A stretch of DNA of 51,362 bases from Rhodopseudomonas sp. BR0M22 (GCF_010907035.1 NZ_QUMK01000041.1:1-51362); one strand, 5' to 3'. Positions 35,721 to 44,208 are shown, numbered from the stretch's first letter. The notes: a model not told the origin generated them from the sequence alone. A program made the numbers and translations.

Positions 35721-35930
35721 TTAGTCGACGGCGACCAGCACGTCGGAGGCCTTGATCACGGCCATTGCCGGCTGGCCCTTGGCGAGCTTCAGTTCTTCGG
35801 CGGATTCGTTGGTGATCGAAGCAGTTACGATCGCGCCGCCGCCGATGTCGATACGGACATGCGAGGTGGTGGCGCCCTTGATGACGTCCACGATGGTGCC
35901 CTTGAGCTGATTGCGGGCGCTGATTTTCAT
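35721..35930 (-). CDS. mop: Molbindin (molybdopterin-binding/Mop protein)
   Basis: A 69-aa single Mop domain that binds molybdate, or tungstate, as a storage or buffering oligomer in the cytoplasm. It begins MKISARNQLKGTIVDV and has the standard pattern GATTSHVRIDIGGGAIVTASIT and ELKLAKGQPAMAVIKASDVLV. The ATG at 35930 has AAGGAGA a few bases upstream; the longer frame to 36044 overlaps modE control sequences. It is divergent from modE, with a candidate Mo-box between them, as expected for a ModE-regulated molbindin. Confidence 0.94.
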   Translation of the reverse strand: MKISARNQLKGTIVDVIKGATTSHVRIDIGGGAIVTASITNESAEELKLAKGQPAMAVIKASDVLVAVD

Positions 35931-35972
35931 GGCTGTGGTCTCCTTCGTTGAGGTTGGCCAGGATGGGTATGC

Positions 35973-35997
35973 CGTTATATAGTTCCTGCACATGACG
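35973..35997. promoter_or_regulatory. Second candidate Mo-box (mop/modE)
   Basis: CGTTATAT-N9-ACATGACG. The left half is identical to the box at 35004, and the right half ends in the same ATGACG, but the spacer is 9 rather than 8. It sits 43 bp before the mop start and 32 bp before the modE start, suitable for autoregulation of both. Confidence 0.5.
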
Positions 35998-36028
35998 ACC
36001 AGTCCGACCAAATGACGAGGCTGCCTGG

Positions 36029-36820
36029 ATGTCCATAGAGGCAACCGTCACACTGAAGACGAAGGAGATTTCCGGGGTCGGCCGCGACCGCATCCGGCTG
36101 CTCCAGGCGGTCGCGCGCGAGGGCAGCATCACGGCCGGCGCCAAGGCGGCGGGCCTCAGCTACAAGGCCGCCTGGGACGCGCTCGACGCGATGACCAACC
36201 TGTTCGGCCGTCCGCTGCTGGAAACCCGCACCGGCGGCAAGGCCGGCGGCGGCGCCCAACTGACGCCGACCGGCGTCAAGGTGATCGAGGCTTTCGGCCG
36301 GCTCGAGGCCGAGATCGCACGGGTGTTTCGCAACCTCGAACCCGAACTCGCCGGCAGCGGCATCACCCCGATCAATCTCGTCTCCGGATTCTTTATGAAG
36401 ACCAGCGCCCGCAACGCCCTTCGCGGCGTCATCACGGATATCAAGGCCGATACGCTCAGCGCCGAAGTCGCCGTGACGGTGTCGCCCGAGACCACGATCT
36501 ACGCGCTGCTGACCGCCGAGAGCGTGCGCAGCCTCGGCCTCGTGGTCGGCCGCGAGGCGATTGTGCTGATCAAGGCGCCGTTCGTGATGATCGCGCCCGG
36601 CCACCAGCCGCCGCTGGTGTCAGCGCGCAATTGCGTGCGCGGCATCGTGCGCCGCGCCGACATCTCCGCCGTCAATGCCGAGATCGTGCTCGATATCGGC
36701 GGCGACAAGACGCTCGCCGCCTCGGTCACGGCCCGGAGTGCCGACGACCTCAAGCTGGCGCCCGGTGATCCGGCCTGCGCGGTGTTCGACGCCGCTCACG
36801 TCATCGTCGCGATCGACTGA
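36029..36820 (+). CDS. modE: Molybdate-responsive regulator ModE
   Basis: A 263-aa transcription regulator. Residues about 20-90 form a LysR-like winged helix (RIRLLQAVAREGSITAGAKA, then SYKAAWDALDAM). Two Mop domains follow (about 125-191 and 197-263; KTSARNALRGVI and VSARNCVRGIV), giving the usual di-mop molybdate sensor. With molybdate bound it should repress mod genes and may activate others through Mo-boxes such as those at 35004 and 35973. It is followed by modA after 144 bp. Confidence 0.95.
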   Translation: MSIEATVTLKTKEISGVGRDRIRLLQAVAREGSITAGAKAAGLSYKAAWDALDAMTNLFGRPLLETRTGGKAGGGAQLTPTGVKVIEAFGRLEAEIARVFRNLEPELAGSGITPINLVSGFFMKTSARNALRGVITDIKADTLSAEVAVTVSPETTIYALLTAESVRSLGLVVGREAIVLIKAPFVMIAPGHQPPLVSARNCVRGIVRRADISAVNAEIVLDIGGDKTLAASVTARSADDLKLAPGDPACAVFDAAHVIVAID

Positions 36821-36964
36821 CGCGATGCACCGACCATGTTCGTCCCGATCTCATCCTTCCGAGCGGAGCGACATCATCACCAAACGAGGCGCGGGGCCGC
36901 GTCGCGCCGCTCGCCTTGTCCGCCATCACGATCAATGCGGACTTCAACCAGTAGGAGACTTCCC

Positions 36965-37738
36965 TTGAAAGCCATTGCCACTCTCAAGCTCGCCCTGTTC
37001 GGCGCAGCTTTCGCTGCCGGTCTTGCCTCTGCGCCGGCGCTCGCCGACTCCGCCAAGGTCGCGGTCGCGGCGAATTTCACCGAGCCGGTGAAGGAGATCG
37101 CTGCGGCGTTCAAGGCCAAGACCGGGCACGAGGTGGTGCTGTCGTTCGGCGCCAGCGGTCAGTTCTACACTCAGATCACCCAGGACGCGCCGTTCGAAGT
37201 ATTCCTGTCGGCCGACTCGGCGCGGCCGAAGAAGCTCGCCGAGGAAGGCCTCGGCGTGAAGGACAGCGTGTTCACCTACGCGGTCGGCAAGCTGGTGTTG
37301 TGGAGCAAGTCGCCGGGCGTGGTGAAGGGTGAAGAGACCCTGAAGCAGGCGTCGATCGCCAAGGTGTCGATCTGCAATCCGGCCGCCGCGCCCTACGGTG
37401 CCGCCGCGGTCGAGACCATGCAGGCGCTGAAGCTGTACGACGACCTCAAGCCGAAGCTGGTCGAAGGCGCCAACATCACCCAGGCCTATCAGTTCGTGCA
37501 GACCGGCAACGCCGAGATCGGCTTCGTGGCGCTGTCGCAGGTGATCGGCGACAAGGACGGCTCGCGCTGGATGGTGCCGCAGAACCTGTACAAGCCGATC
37601 ACCCAGGACGCGGTGCTGCTGAAGAAGGGCGAAGCCAACGCCGCCGCCAAGGCGTTCCTCGACTTCCTCAAGGGCCCGGAGTCGCGCGCCATCATCGAGA
37701 AGTTCGGCTACGAAGTCACCACGCCGAAGGCGAGCTGA
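36965..37738 (+). CDS. modA: Molybdate ABC transporter substrate-binding protein
   Basis: A 257-aa periplasmic protein that captures molybdate. The signal peptide (LKLALFGAAFAAGLASAPALA) ends before DSAKVAVAANFTEP. ModA features include LSFGASGQFYTQI, VFLSADSARPKKL and the AAPYGAAAVETM segment. The TTG at 36965 is chosen because TAGGAGA lies about 8 nt upstream and it gives a normal signal peptide; an ATG-like earlier start would add 43 basic residues. It is the first of modABC, separated from modB by a palindromic repeat. Confidence 0.93.
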   Translation: MKAIATLKLALFGAAFAAGLASAPALADSAKVAVAANFTEPVKEIAAAFKAKTGHEVVLSFGASGQFYTQITQDAPFEVFLSADSARPKKLAEEGLGVKDSVFTYAVGKLVLWSKSPGVVKGEETLKQASIAKVSICNPAAAPYGAAAVETMQALKLYDDLKPKLVEGANITQAYQFVQTGNAEIGFVALSQVIGDKDGSRWMVPQNLYKPITQDAVLLKKGEANAAAKAFLDFLKGPESRAIIEKFGYEVTTPKAS

Positions 37739-37759
37739 CGTTCGCAATGCGCTCTCTCC

Positions 37760-37840
37760 CGTCATTGCGAGCGCAGCGAAACAATCCAGCTCCAAGCACG
37801 GGGCTGGATTGCTTCGTCGCTTCGCTCCTCGCAATGACGG
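37760..37840. repeat. Palindromic repeat, family C, between modA and modB
   Basis: CGTCATTGCGAGCGCAGCG, AACAATCCAGC, centre, GCTGGATTGCTTCG, then CGCTCCTCGCAATGACGG. The two ends are inverted over about 35 bp. It sits in the 113-bp modA-modB gap and may lower expression of modBC relative to modA, as REP elements do in other operons. A second copy is at 45469. Confidence 0.85.
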
Positions 37841-37851
37841 TTGGATAGGCC

Positions 37852-38538
37852 ATGACCAATCTCCCCCCCGACATCTGGCAGCCGGTCTGGCTCACCATCG
37901 AACTGGCGGCGATTACCACGGTGATCCTGCTGATCGTCGGCACGCCGATCGCATGGTGGCTGGCGCGCTCCAAGGCGTGGTGGAAGGAAGGCATCGCGGC
38001 GGTGGTGGCGCTCCCGCTGGTGCTGCCGCCGACCGTGCTCGGCTTTTATCTTCTTGTGCTGATGGGGCCGGACGGGCCAGGCGGTGCGCTGGCGGCGCTG
38101 TGGGGCGGCCGCACCGTGGCGTTCACCTTCGGCGGCCTGGTGTTCGGCTCGGTGATCTATTCGATGCCGTTCGTGGTGCAGCCGATCCGCAATGCGTTCG
38201 ATGCGATCGGCGATCGTCCGCTGGAAGTCGCCGCAACGCTGCGCGCGTCGCCGCTGAAGGCATTCTGGACGGTGGCGGTGCCGCTGGCGCGGCCGGGCTT
38301 TCTGGCCGGCGCGGTGCTCGGCTTCGCTCACACCGTCGGCGAGTTCGGCATCGTGCTGATGATCGGCGGCAACATTCCGGGCAGCACCAAAGTGCTGTCG
38401 GTGGCGATCTACGATTACGTCGAAACCTCGCAGTGGCGTGAGGCCAACATCCTGGCCGGCGGCATGGCGGCGTTCGCCTTCGTGGTGATCCTCACCATGA
38501 TGATGCTGGAAAAACGAACTGCGCGGATCCGGGCATGA
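37852..38538 (+). CDS. modB: Molybdate ABC transporter permease
   Basis: A 228-aa inner-membrane permease with about five to six hydrophobic spans, including [20 protein letters not shown] and [19 protein letters not shown]. The EAA loop lies near [20 protein letters not shown], followed by [21 protein letters not shown]. It overlaps modC by 4 bp (ATGA). ModB identity is supported by the [10 protein letters not shown] and [15 protein letters not shown] motifs typical of molybdate permeases. Confidence 0.94.
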   Translation: MTNLPPDIWQPVWLTIELAAITTVILLIVGTPIAWWLARSKAWWKEGIAAVVALPLVLPPTVLGFYLLVLMGPDGPGGALAALWGGRTVAFTFGGLVFGSVIYSMPFVVQPIRNAFDAIGDRPLEVAATLRASPLKAFWTVAVPLARPGFLAGAVLGFAHTVGEFGIVLMIGGNIPGSTKVLSVAIYDYVETSQWREANILAGGMAAFAFVVILTMMMLEKRTARIRA

Positions 38539-39656
38539 GGGCGCTGTCACCTCCCACCATTCGGGCGGCGTTTCGCGGCCAGCTCGGCGGCTTCAAGCTG
38601 GATGCCGCGTTCACGGTGCCGGCCACCGGAATCACCGGCCTGTTCGGGCCCTCCGGCTGCGGCAAGTCCAGCGTGCTGCGCTGCCTCGCCGGGCTGCAGC
38701 ATCTGCCGGCAAGTAGCTGCGAAGTCAGCGGCGAAGTGTGGCAGGACGATACGACCTTCCTGAAACCGCATCATCGGCCGATCGGCTATGTGTTTCAGGA
38801 AGCAAGCCTGTTTCAGCATCTCTCGGTAAGAGCCAACCTGCTGTACGGCGCGCCGCACGAGTCGGTTAAGACCCATGCCGATGCGGTCGAGTTCGACGAA
38901 GTGATCGAACTGCTTGGGCTTGCGAAGCTGCTGGAACGATCGCCGCGCAATCTGTCCGGCGGCGAGCGTCAGCGTGTCGCGATCGGACGGGCGCTGCTGT
39001 CGCAGCCGAAACTCTTGCTAATGGACGAGCCGCTGTCGGCGCTCGACCGGCTCACCAAGGACGAGATCCTGCCGTTCCTGGAGCGGCTGCATGCGCGGCT
39101 GTCGCTGCCGGTGATTTATGTCAGCCACGACATCACCGAGATCGAACGGCTCGCCGATCATCTGGTGCTTATGCAGGCCGGCAAGGTGCTGGCGGTCGGG
39201 CCGCTCGCCGAGCTGCAGAGCGATCCCAAGCTGCCATTGGCGATCGCACGCGATGCAGCCGTCAATTTCGACGCCGAGGTCGAAAGCTACGATTCCAACT
39301 ATGGCCTGGTGACGCTGCAGATCGACGGCGGGCGGCTGCTGGTGCCGTCGGCGCCCGTGGCGAGTGGCGAACTCCGCCGGGTTCGGATCGCCGCCAGCGA
39401 CGTCAGCCTGGCGCGTGAGCTGCCGCAGGCGAGTTCGATCCTCAACGCGGTGGCGGCGCGGATCGTCACCACCTCGCCGGTCGGCGCCAACGAGATGCTG
39501 GTGGTGCTGGCGCTCGGCCGCGAAGGTCATGGCGGCCGGCTGTTGGCGCGGCTCAGCCGGCGGTCATGGGATCTGCTCCGGCTCGCCGAAGGGGTCGACG
39601 TCTATGCGCAGATCAAGGGCGTCGCGCTCGCGCCAGGGCGTGATGGCCACGCGTAG
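38535..39656 (+). CDS. modC: Molybdate ABC transporter ATP-binding protein
   Basis: A 373-aa ATPase. Residues 1-235 hold Walker A GPSGCGKS, signature LSGGERQR, Walker [13 protein letters not shown] and H-loop VSHD. The C-terminal part carries a TOBE/Mop-like regulatory domain ([20 protein letters not shown] and beyond) that binds molybdate. It starts within the last codons of modB. The GTGCCGC-GAG-GCGGCAC hairpin at 39671 follows the stop. Confidence 0.94.
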   Translation: MRALSPPTIRAAFRGQLGGFKLDAAFTVPATGITGLFGPSGCGKSSVLRCLAGLQHLPASSCEVSGEVWQDDTTFLKPHHRPIGYVFQEASLFQHLSVRANLLYGAPHESVKTHADAVEFDEVIELLGLAKLLERSPRNLSGGERQRVAIGRALLSQPKLLLMDEPLSALDRLTKDEILPFLERLHARLSLPVIYVSHDITEIERLADHLVLMQAGKVLAVGPLAELQSDPKLPLAIARDAAVNFDAEVESYDSNYGLVTLQIDGGRLLVPSAPVASGELRRVRIAASDVSLARELPQASSILNAVAARIVTTSPVGANEMLVVLALGREGHGGRLLARLSRRSWDLLRLAEGVDVYAQIKGVALAPGRDGHA

Positions 39657-39670
39657 TTGGCGGCGCTGAC

Positions 39671-39687
39671 GTGCCGCGAGGCGGCAC
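39671..39687. terminator. Hairpin after modC
   Basis: GTGCCGC-GAG-GCGGCAC, a perfect 7-bp stem 15 bp beyond the modC stop. No T-run follows, so its strength as a terminator is uncertain. Confidence 0.4.
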
Positions 39688-39802
39688 GAAGTTCGCATTC
39701 TCTTTGTTGATCGCTGCAACGGCGGCGCGGGCTACTACGCGACTACCAGTCGTGTCGGGTCAACGACGCCTTGCGTCCGTATCTCATGGAGGAGAATCGA
39801 CA

Positions 39803-40366
39803 ATGTCGTTCGAAAGCAATCAACTGATGCCGATCGCGGCGCTGCGCGGCGGGCCGGGGACGCCGGCTGCCGACGTGCTCACCGCGTTCGCGCTGCGCCG
39901 CAAGGCCGAAGGCGTCGACGTCGTCGGCGTGATCGCCCCGCCCGAGGATGCCAGCCACGGTCATGGCGGCGGTCACGAAGGCTGCGAGTGCCGCAGCGAG
40001 CTGATCGATATCGCCACCGGCGACCGCTACGCGATGCATCAGGATCTCGGCTCGGGATCGCAGGCCTGCAATCTCAACTCGTCGTCGCTGGCTTTGGCGG
40101 CGGGGGCGGTCGAACGCGCGGTAGCGCGCAAGCCGGCGCTGGTGGTGCTGAGCCGGTTCGGCGGCCAGGAGGCGGTGCGCGGCGGCTTGATGTCGGCGTT
40201 CCAGGCGGCGATCGCGGCCGGCGTGCCGGTGGCCTGTGTGGTGGCGCCAAAGGCCGAGGACGTCTGGAACGACTTCGCCCAGGGGCTGTCGGTGTCGCTG
40301 CCGCCGGAGGCGGATGCGCTGGAAGCGTGGTGGCGCGATCACGCCCGCGGACGAAACGCGGCGTGA
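39803..40366 (+). CDS. DUF2478 family protein (copy 2, His/Cys-rich)
   Basis: A 187-aa paralogue of the DUF2478 gene at 35107. Shared blocks are PAADVLTAFALR, GVDVVGVIAP, MHQDLGSGSQACNLNSSSLA, LVVLSRFGGQEAVRGGLMSA and VPVACVVAPKAEDVW. It has an extra HGHGGGHEGCEC segment near residues 53-64, which could bind a metal. The ATG at 39803 has GGAGGAG upstream. No Mo-box is visible before it; it may be read from the mod transcript or its own promoter. Its end overlaps that of the convergent subtilase gene by 28 bp. Confidence 0.83.
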   Translation: MSFESNQLMPIAALRGGPGTPAADVLTAFALRRKAEGVDVVGVIAPPEDASHGHGGGHEGCECRSELIDIATGDRYAMHQDLGSGSQACNLNSSSLALAAGAVERAVARKPALVVLSRFGGQEAVRGGLMSAFQAAIAAGVPVACVVAPKAEDVWNDFAQGLSVSLPPEADALEAWWRDHARGRNAA

Positions 40367-41310
40367 TCGGATCGGGTCGCGCCCGCCCGGGCGCGATACC
40401 AAGCCTCGAACAAGCTCGACGCATAGATGCCCTCGTAGCGTCCGGTCAGATAGGCAGCGGCCGCTTCGAGGCTCTTGCGTCCCGTCCAGGTCGCCAGGGA
40501 GGCGGATCCGACCGTCGTCCCTTGCGGCGTCGCAGTCATCCGAATGGCTTCGGCGACGGCCGCCGGATTGACCGAAAGCCCCGCGCTGCGTTGCACGCTC
40601 AGCAACAACGCAGCGGCGCCGGCGACCAAAGCGGCGGCGACGTTCGGATTGCTCCGTTGCACGACCCGTCCCTCGAGAGCTGCGCCAGAGACGCTCTCCC
40701 CCGGCGCGGCGATCCCGAGTTCGACCGAATTGTCGTCGAGATCTTCGAGGAGGTGCCCGGCGCCGTCGAGCGCTCCAACCGACAGCAGGTTTGCGGCGCC
40801 GCAGCTGCGCAGCAGCGTGCTGCAACCATGACGGCCGGGGATGGTGATGATCAGCACATTGCCGGCATTGCAGCGGGTGATCACCCGCGCCAGCATGCGA
40901 TCGGGATACCAAGGTTGTTCGAAGGATCCAGCGCCGATCAGGATAACCTGAGCGCCGTGATCGAGAGCCCGCGTCATCGCGTCTGCGAGATCGGCCTGCG
41001 CACACAGCGGCCGATCTTCGCTGAAGATTGGCGCGATCAGGCCGCGGCACAATGGTGCGATACCCTCGACCGACCGGCAGGGCTGGCCGAAGATCAGGCT
41101 GGCCAAGTGGGTGCCCTGCGCGCTGGGGGGCGCGTCTTCGCCGCTGCGCTGCATCACGGCGGTATCGAGCGGCGTCAATGGCGCTCCGACAAAACAATCG
41201 TGAGTGCGATCGACGGCGCCATCCAGCACCGCCACGATGATATTGCGATCGCCACCACCGAACGCAAACAGCAGCTCCTGGTGGAACTCGCTTCCAGAAA
41301 CGCTCACCAT
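40339..41310 (-). CDS. PatA/PatG-type subtilisin-like protein, probably inactive
   Basis: A 323-aa protein with the S8 fold pattern of the cyanobactin-maturation PatA/PatG group: GTHLASLIFGQP, GIAPLCRGLIAPIFSEDRP, ADLADAMTRALDHGA and the CNAGNVLIIT region. Asp30 (VAVLDGAVD) and His68 are in place. The oxyanion Asn is replaced by Arg160 (IPGRHGC) and the nucleophile Ser by Asn223 (RSNPNVAAALVAG). Proteolysis is therefore unlikely; a binding or scaffold role is possible, or decay. The start at 41310 has only a weak ribosome site, and the frame stays open upstream for 31 Cys-rich codons. No signal peptide. Gene overlaps the DUF2478 copy 2 end. Confidence 0.78.
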   Translation of the reverse strand: MVSVSGSEFHQELLFAFGGGDRNIIVAVLDGAVDRTHDCFVGAPLTPLDTAVMQRSGEDAPPSAQGTHLASLIFGQPCRSVEGIAPLCRGLIAPIFSEDRPLCAQADLADAMTRALDHGAQVILIGAGSFEQPWYPDRMLARVITRCNAGNVLIITIPGRHGCSTLLRSCGAANLLSVGALDGAGHLLEDLDDNSVELGIAAPGESVSGAALEGRVVQRSNPNVAAALVAGAAALLLSVQRSAGLSVNPAAVAEAIRMTATPQGTTVGSASLATWTGRKSLEAAAAYLTGRYEGIYASSLFEAWYRARAGATRSDHAAFRPRA

Positions 41311-41556
41311 AACCCCGCCCGCATCTTCCGCCGGCTTACATGCGAATTTGTCGCATGTGGTTGCGGTGACGCATTCGCCACAACCACCGGTATTGGTCTC
41401 TCGTTATTTCGCGATTTTTAAATCGGTCAAGAGACTTCCCGCATAATTCCTTATTGGGTCGGGTTGCGCCTGCTTATCGATGCAGGTCTTGCGTGAAAAT
41501 GGCGTGATAGTCGCGTGAAAAGTGTTATTCTGACCGAGACGCAGGAAGGATACGGG
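41311..41556. other. Divergent region with a Cys-rich open stretch
   Basis: 246 bp between the divergent subtilase-like and regulator genes. On the minus strand, 41403-41311 is open in frame with the subtilase and would read a Cys-rich segment (NTGGCGECVTATTC then DKFACKPAEDAGG), but lacks ATG, GTG or TTG. In the same frame TTG 41430 starts MTDLKIAK, ended by TAA at 41404. It could be remnant coding sequence, a leader peptide, or chance. The A/T-rich stretch 41395-41460 may hold promoters. Confidence 0.4.
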
Positions 41557-43302
41557 ATGAGGGCCGCAAATTCGGAGCGGTACGCGCTTCGGTTGCTTGG
41601 ACCTTTCGAGTTCACGGCGCCCGGAGGGCGCCGGGTCGAGATCACGAGTAAGAAGGGAATCGCAGTCGTCGCCATGCTCGCGTTGTCGCGCGACGGTGCG
41701 CGGACACGCGGTTGGCTGCAAGATCGGCTTTGGGGGAGTCGCCGCAGGGCGGAGGCCGCCGGCAGCCTCCGCCGTGAACTGTCGAACCTGCGCAAACTGC
41801 TGAATTCAGACGCCGAAGAACTGCTGGTCAGCGACCGGGATCGAGTCCGGCTCCGGACCGATATGATCGACATCGACCTTCTCGCGTCGCGGCCGGGGCG
41901 TGCGATTGGAGAATTCCTCGAAGGCCTCGACATTCCGAGTGAGCGCGGCTTCGGCGCGTGGTTGAGAGAGCAGCGCGACGCGCTGGTGCCGCCGGCCAAT
42001 GACGTCGCGGTTTCCGCTGCGACCGCCGGTGGCACGCTGCCGAGCCACATCGTCGACATCTCGCTGCCGCCGCTCGGCTTCGCCGGGCGGCCTGCGATCG
42101 CGGTGCTGCCGTTCGCCAACGCGACCGGCGACGAGACACTCGACTATGTGGCCGAAGGCATCGGCGAGGAGCTCATCGTTGGCCTGTCGCGGATTCGGTG
42201 GCTGCCGGTGATCTCGCGCAACTCCAGCTTCTCGTTCACGGAAAGCGACGATCGCAAGCTGATCGCCCAGCGGCTCGGCGCGCAGTATCTGGTCGAGGGC
42301 CGCCTCTACCGCGCTTACGATTCCTACGGCGTGTCCGCCTCGCTGGCGGAGGCGTCCACCGGCTATTCGCTGTGGTCGCGGCGGTTCACGCTGCAGTCTC
42401 CCGCGGCGCGCGATGAACTCGAACAGTTCGTCAACGAACTGGTGGCGCAGCTCGAGAGTCGGATCGAGCACGCCGAACAGATCCGTATCCGCGGCAAGCG
42501 CCAGGATCGGCTCGGCGTCAGCGATCTGATCTGGCGGGGGCGTTGGCATCTCAACCGGCTGACGCGCGCCGATTCCGAAATGGCGCAGAAGCTTTTCGCC
42601 GAAGCGCTGGCGCTCGATCCGGATTCGCCCGAAGCCTTGATCCAGGCGACCGCGGCGCTGGCGTGGTCGATCTGGGCCGGGCGTCAGCCGCAGGATCAGA
42701 TCCTGGGGATGCGCAGGCTGGCGCAGCAGGCGATGCTGGCCGATCCCGACGATGGCCGCAGCTTCATGCTGGCCGGCATTGCCGAGATGTGGCTGCGGCA
42801 TACGGTCGAGGCGAAAAACCTGCTCAAGCAGGCGATCGCGCTGACGCCGAGTCTGGCGCTGGCGCATGCCCAGCTCGGCGGCTGTTTCAATCTCGCCGGC
42901 GAGCCCGATCAGGCGATCGTCCAGCTCAAGACTGCGCTGCGGCTGTCGTCGAACGATCCCAACATCTTCTATTCACTTGGCGAGCTCGCGCTCGCCTACA
43001 CGATGCTGGAGCAGTGGCCGGAGGCGATCGAACACGCCACGCTCGCGCTGGCACGGCGTCCGGCCTATTGGTATGCGCATGTCCTGAAGATCAACGCGCT
43101 GGCGCGGATGGGCGAGCTCGACGCGGCGCGGCTCGCCTGCGACGAGCTGATCGCCATCAAGCCGAATTTCTCCAAACGCTTTCTGGACTGGCTGCCGTTC
43201 GTCGACCGCACCTGGGTCGATCATCTCGTTCAAGGGCTGAAGATGGTCCCCGGACGATCGCCGGATTGGCCGGAGCGGAACGATCGGGAAAACGACGCTT
43301 AG
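41557..43302 (+). CDS. SARP-type transcription regulator with TolB-like and TPR domains
   Basis: A 581-aa cytoplasmic regulator. Residues 1-110 form an OmpR/SARP-type winged helix (RYALRLLGPFEF, KGIAVVAMLALSRDG, SLRRELSNLRKLL). Residues about 175-300 resemble the TolB-like N-terminal domain seen in adenylate-cyclase-like regulators (AIAVLPFANATGDETLDYV, LGAQYLVEGRLYR). The rest is TPR repeats (for example ALTPSLALAHAQLGGCFN and SNDPNIFYSLGELALAY). No membrane span. The ATG at 41557 has AGGAAGGA upstream. It is divergent from the subtilase-like gene, which may be its target. Signal sensed is unknown. Confidence 0.85.
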   Translation: MRAANSERYALRLLGPFEFTAPGGRRVEITSKKGIAVVAMLALSRDGARTRGWLQDRLWGSRRRAEAAGSLRRELSNLRKLLNSDAEELLVSDRDRVRLRTDMIDIDLLASRPGRAIGEFLEGLDIPSERGFGAWLREQRDALVPPANDVAVSAATAGGTLPSHIVDISLPPLGFAGRPAIAVLPFANATGDETLDYVAEGIGEELIVGLSRIRWLPVISRNSSFSFTESDDRKLIAQRLGAQYLVEGRLYRAYDSYGVSASLAEASTGYSLWSRRFTLQSPAARDELEQFVNELVAQLESRIEHAEQIRIRGKRQDRLGVSDLIWRGRWHLNRLTRADSEMAQKLFAEALALDPDSPEALIQATAALAWSIWAGRQPQDQILGMRRLAQQAMLADPDDGRSFMLAGIAEMWLRHTVEAKNLLKQAIALTPSLALAHAQLGGCFNLAGEPDQAIVQLKTALRLSSNDPNIFYSLGELALAYTMLEQWPEAIEHATLALARRPAYWYAHVLKINALARMGELDAARLACDELIAIKPNFSKRFLDWLPFVDRTWVDHLVQGLKMVPGRSPDWPERNDRENDA

Positions 43303-43354
43303 TCAGCCGCGCCGACTTGATCCGTGGTGCGACCTGCGTGTGCTGTTATCCGCG

Positions 43355-44125
43355 TCAGATCTGTTGGGCGACCTGTTCGAGGCCAATGGCGCGAGCCAGC
43401 TTGCGGACTTCCTGTTTCTGATCTTCGCGCAACTGGAACAGCAGCGGCATCGCGGCGTATTTGAGCTGCTGCACCTCGGCGCTGTCCGGATCGATCATCG
43501 GCGTGCCACCGTCGCGGCCCTGCGGGGTCGCGTGCAGCTTGCGACCGATCGCGCGCAACGCCTGCTCGACCGACGGCCAATAATATTCCTGCGACGACGA
43601 CAGATTGAGCCGGGTCTTGATCTTGGCGATCTGGCCGTCGCTGAGCAGCGCCTCCTTCACGGCCGGCTTCGGCTTCGGTCTGTGAACCGGCGCGGTGGCG
43701 ATCACCGGCGGCAGTTTGGTGGTCGCCTTCGGGGCGGCGCTGGGCTCGGATGGGGCCGCCTCGGGAATCGCAGCGACCGGCAGCTCGTCGGTCGCATAGG
43801 CGAGCTGCATCGGCTTGGCGGTGGCGGTCGGCTCGGCCGCAGTCGTGGTGGCGGCGTCGGCCGGCTGTTCCTGCGCCGGCTCCGCCTCGGAGACGTCCGG
43901 CTGCTGCAGCGCGACCTCGAGCTTATCGGCCTTCAGATCGCGGTTGGCGAGCGGCAGCTCGATCGCCGCAACGCCGGCGGAACCAGCGGCCGGCACGCTG
44001 GCGCGCGCGAGGATGCTGGCCGCGGACGCACTCGCCAGGAGTACGCACGCCAACGCAGAAAGAGTCACGGCCTTGGTCAAGCTGATCTCCGTCGCGGCGA
44101 CGAACGGCCGCTGATATCGCGCCAA
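43355..44125 (-). CDS. Hypothetical exported protein, Ala/Pro-rich
   Basis: A 256-aa protein with a hydrophobic N-terminal segment (LTKAVTLSALACVLLASASA) acting as signal or anchor. An Ala/Pro/Glu/Thr-rich, probably disordered middle follows, then a conserved-looking helical C-terminal domain starting at LLSDGQIAKIKTRLNLSSSQEYYWPSV and ending near REDQKQEVRKLARAIG. The latter suggests an LTXXQ/Spy-like helical hairpin, but the LTxxQ motif itself is not clear. Function unknown; probably periplasmic. Confidence 0.72.
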   Translation of the reverse strand: MARYQRPFVAATEISLTKAVTLSALACVLLASASAASILARASVPAAGSAGVAAIELPLANRDLKADKLEVALQQPDVSEAEPAQEQPADAATTTAAEPTATAKPMQLAYATDELPVAAIPEAAPSEPSAAPKATTKLPPVIATAPVHRPKPKPAVKEALLSDGQIAKIKTRLNLSSSQEYYWPSVEQALRAIGRKLHATPQGRDGGTPMIDPDSAEVQQLKYAAMPLLFQLREDQKQEVRKLARAIGLEQVAQQI

Positions 44126-44208
44126 AATGCAGAGGAAATATGGCTGTTAGCGCTAACTATGCGCAGTTCCGCGGCGCGCTTGGTTCCCGTACTCCGCTCG
44201 CCGACCGA

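Noticed and set aside
41404-41721. Minus-strand 105-codon frame over the regulator start
   Set aside because: It is antisense to the well-supported SARP-type gene and has no recognisable motif; only its final codons (MTDLKIAK) are mentioned in a finding.
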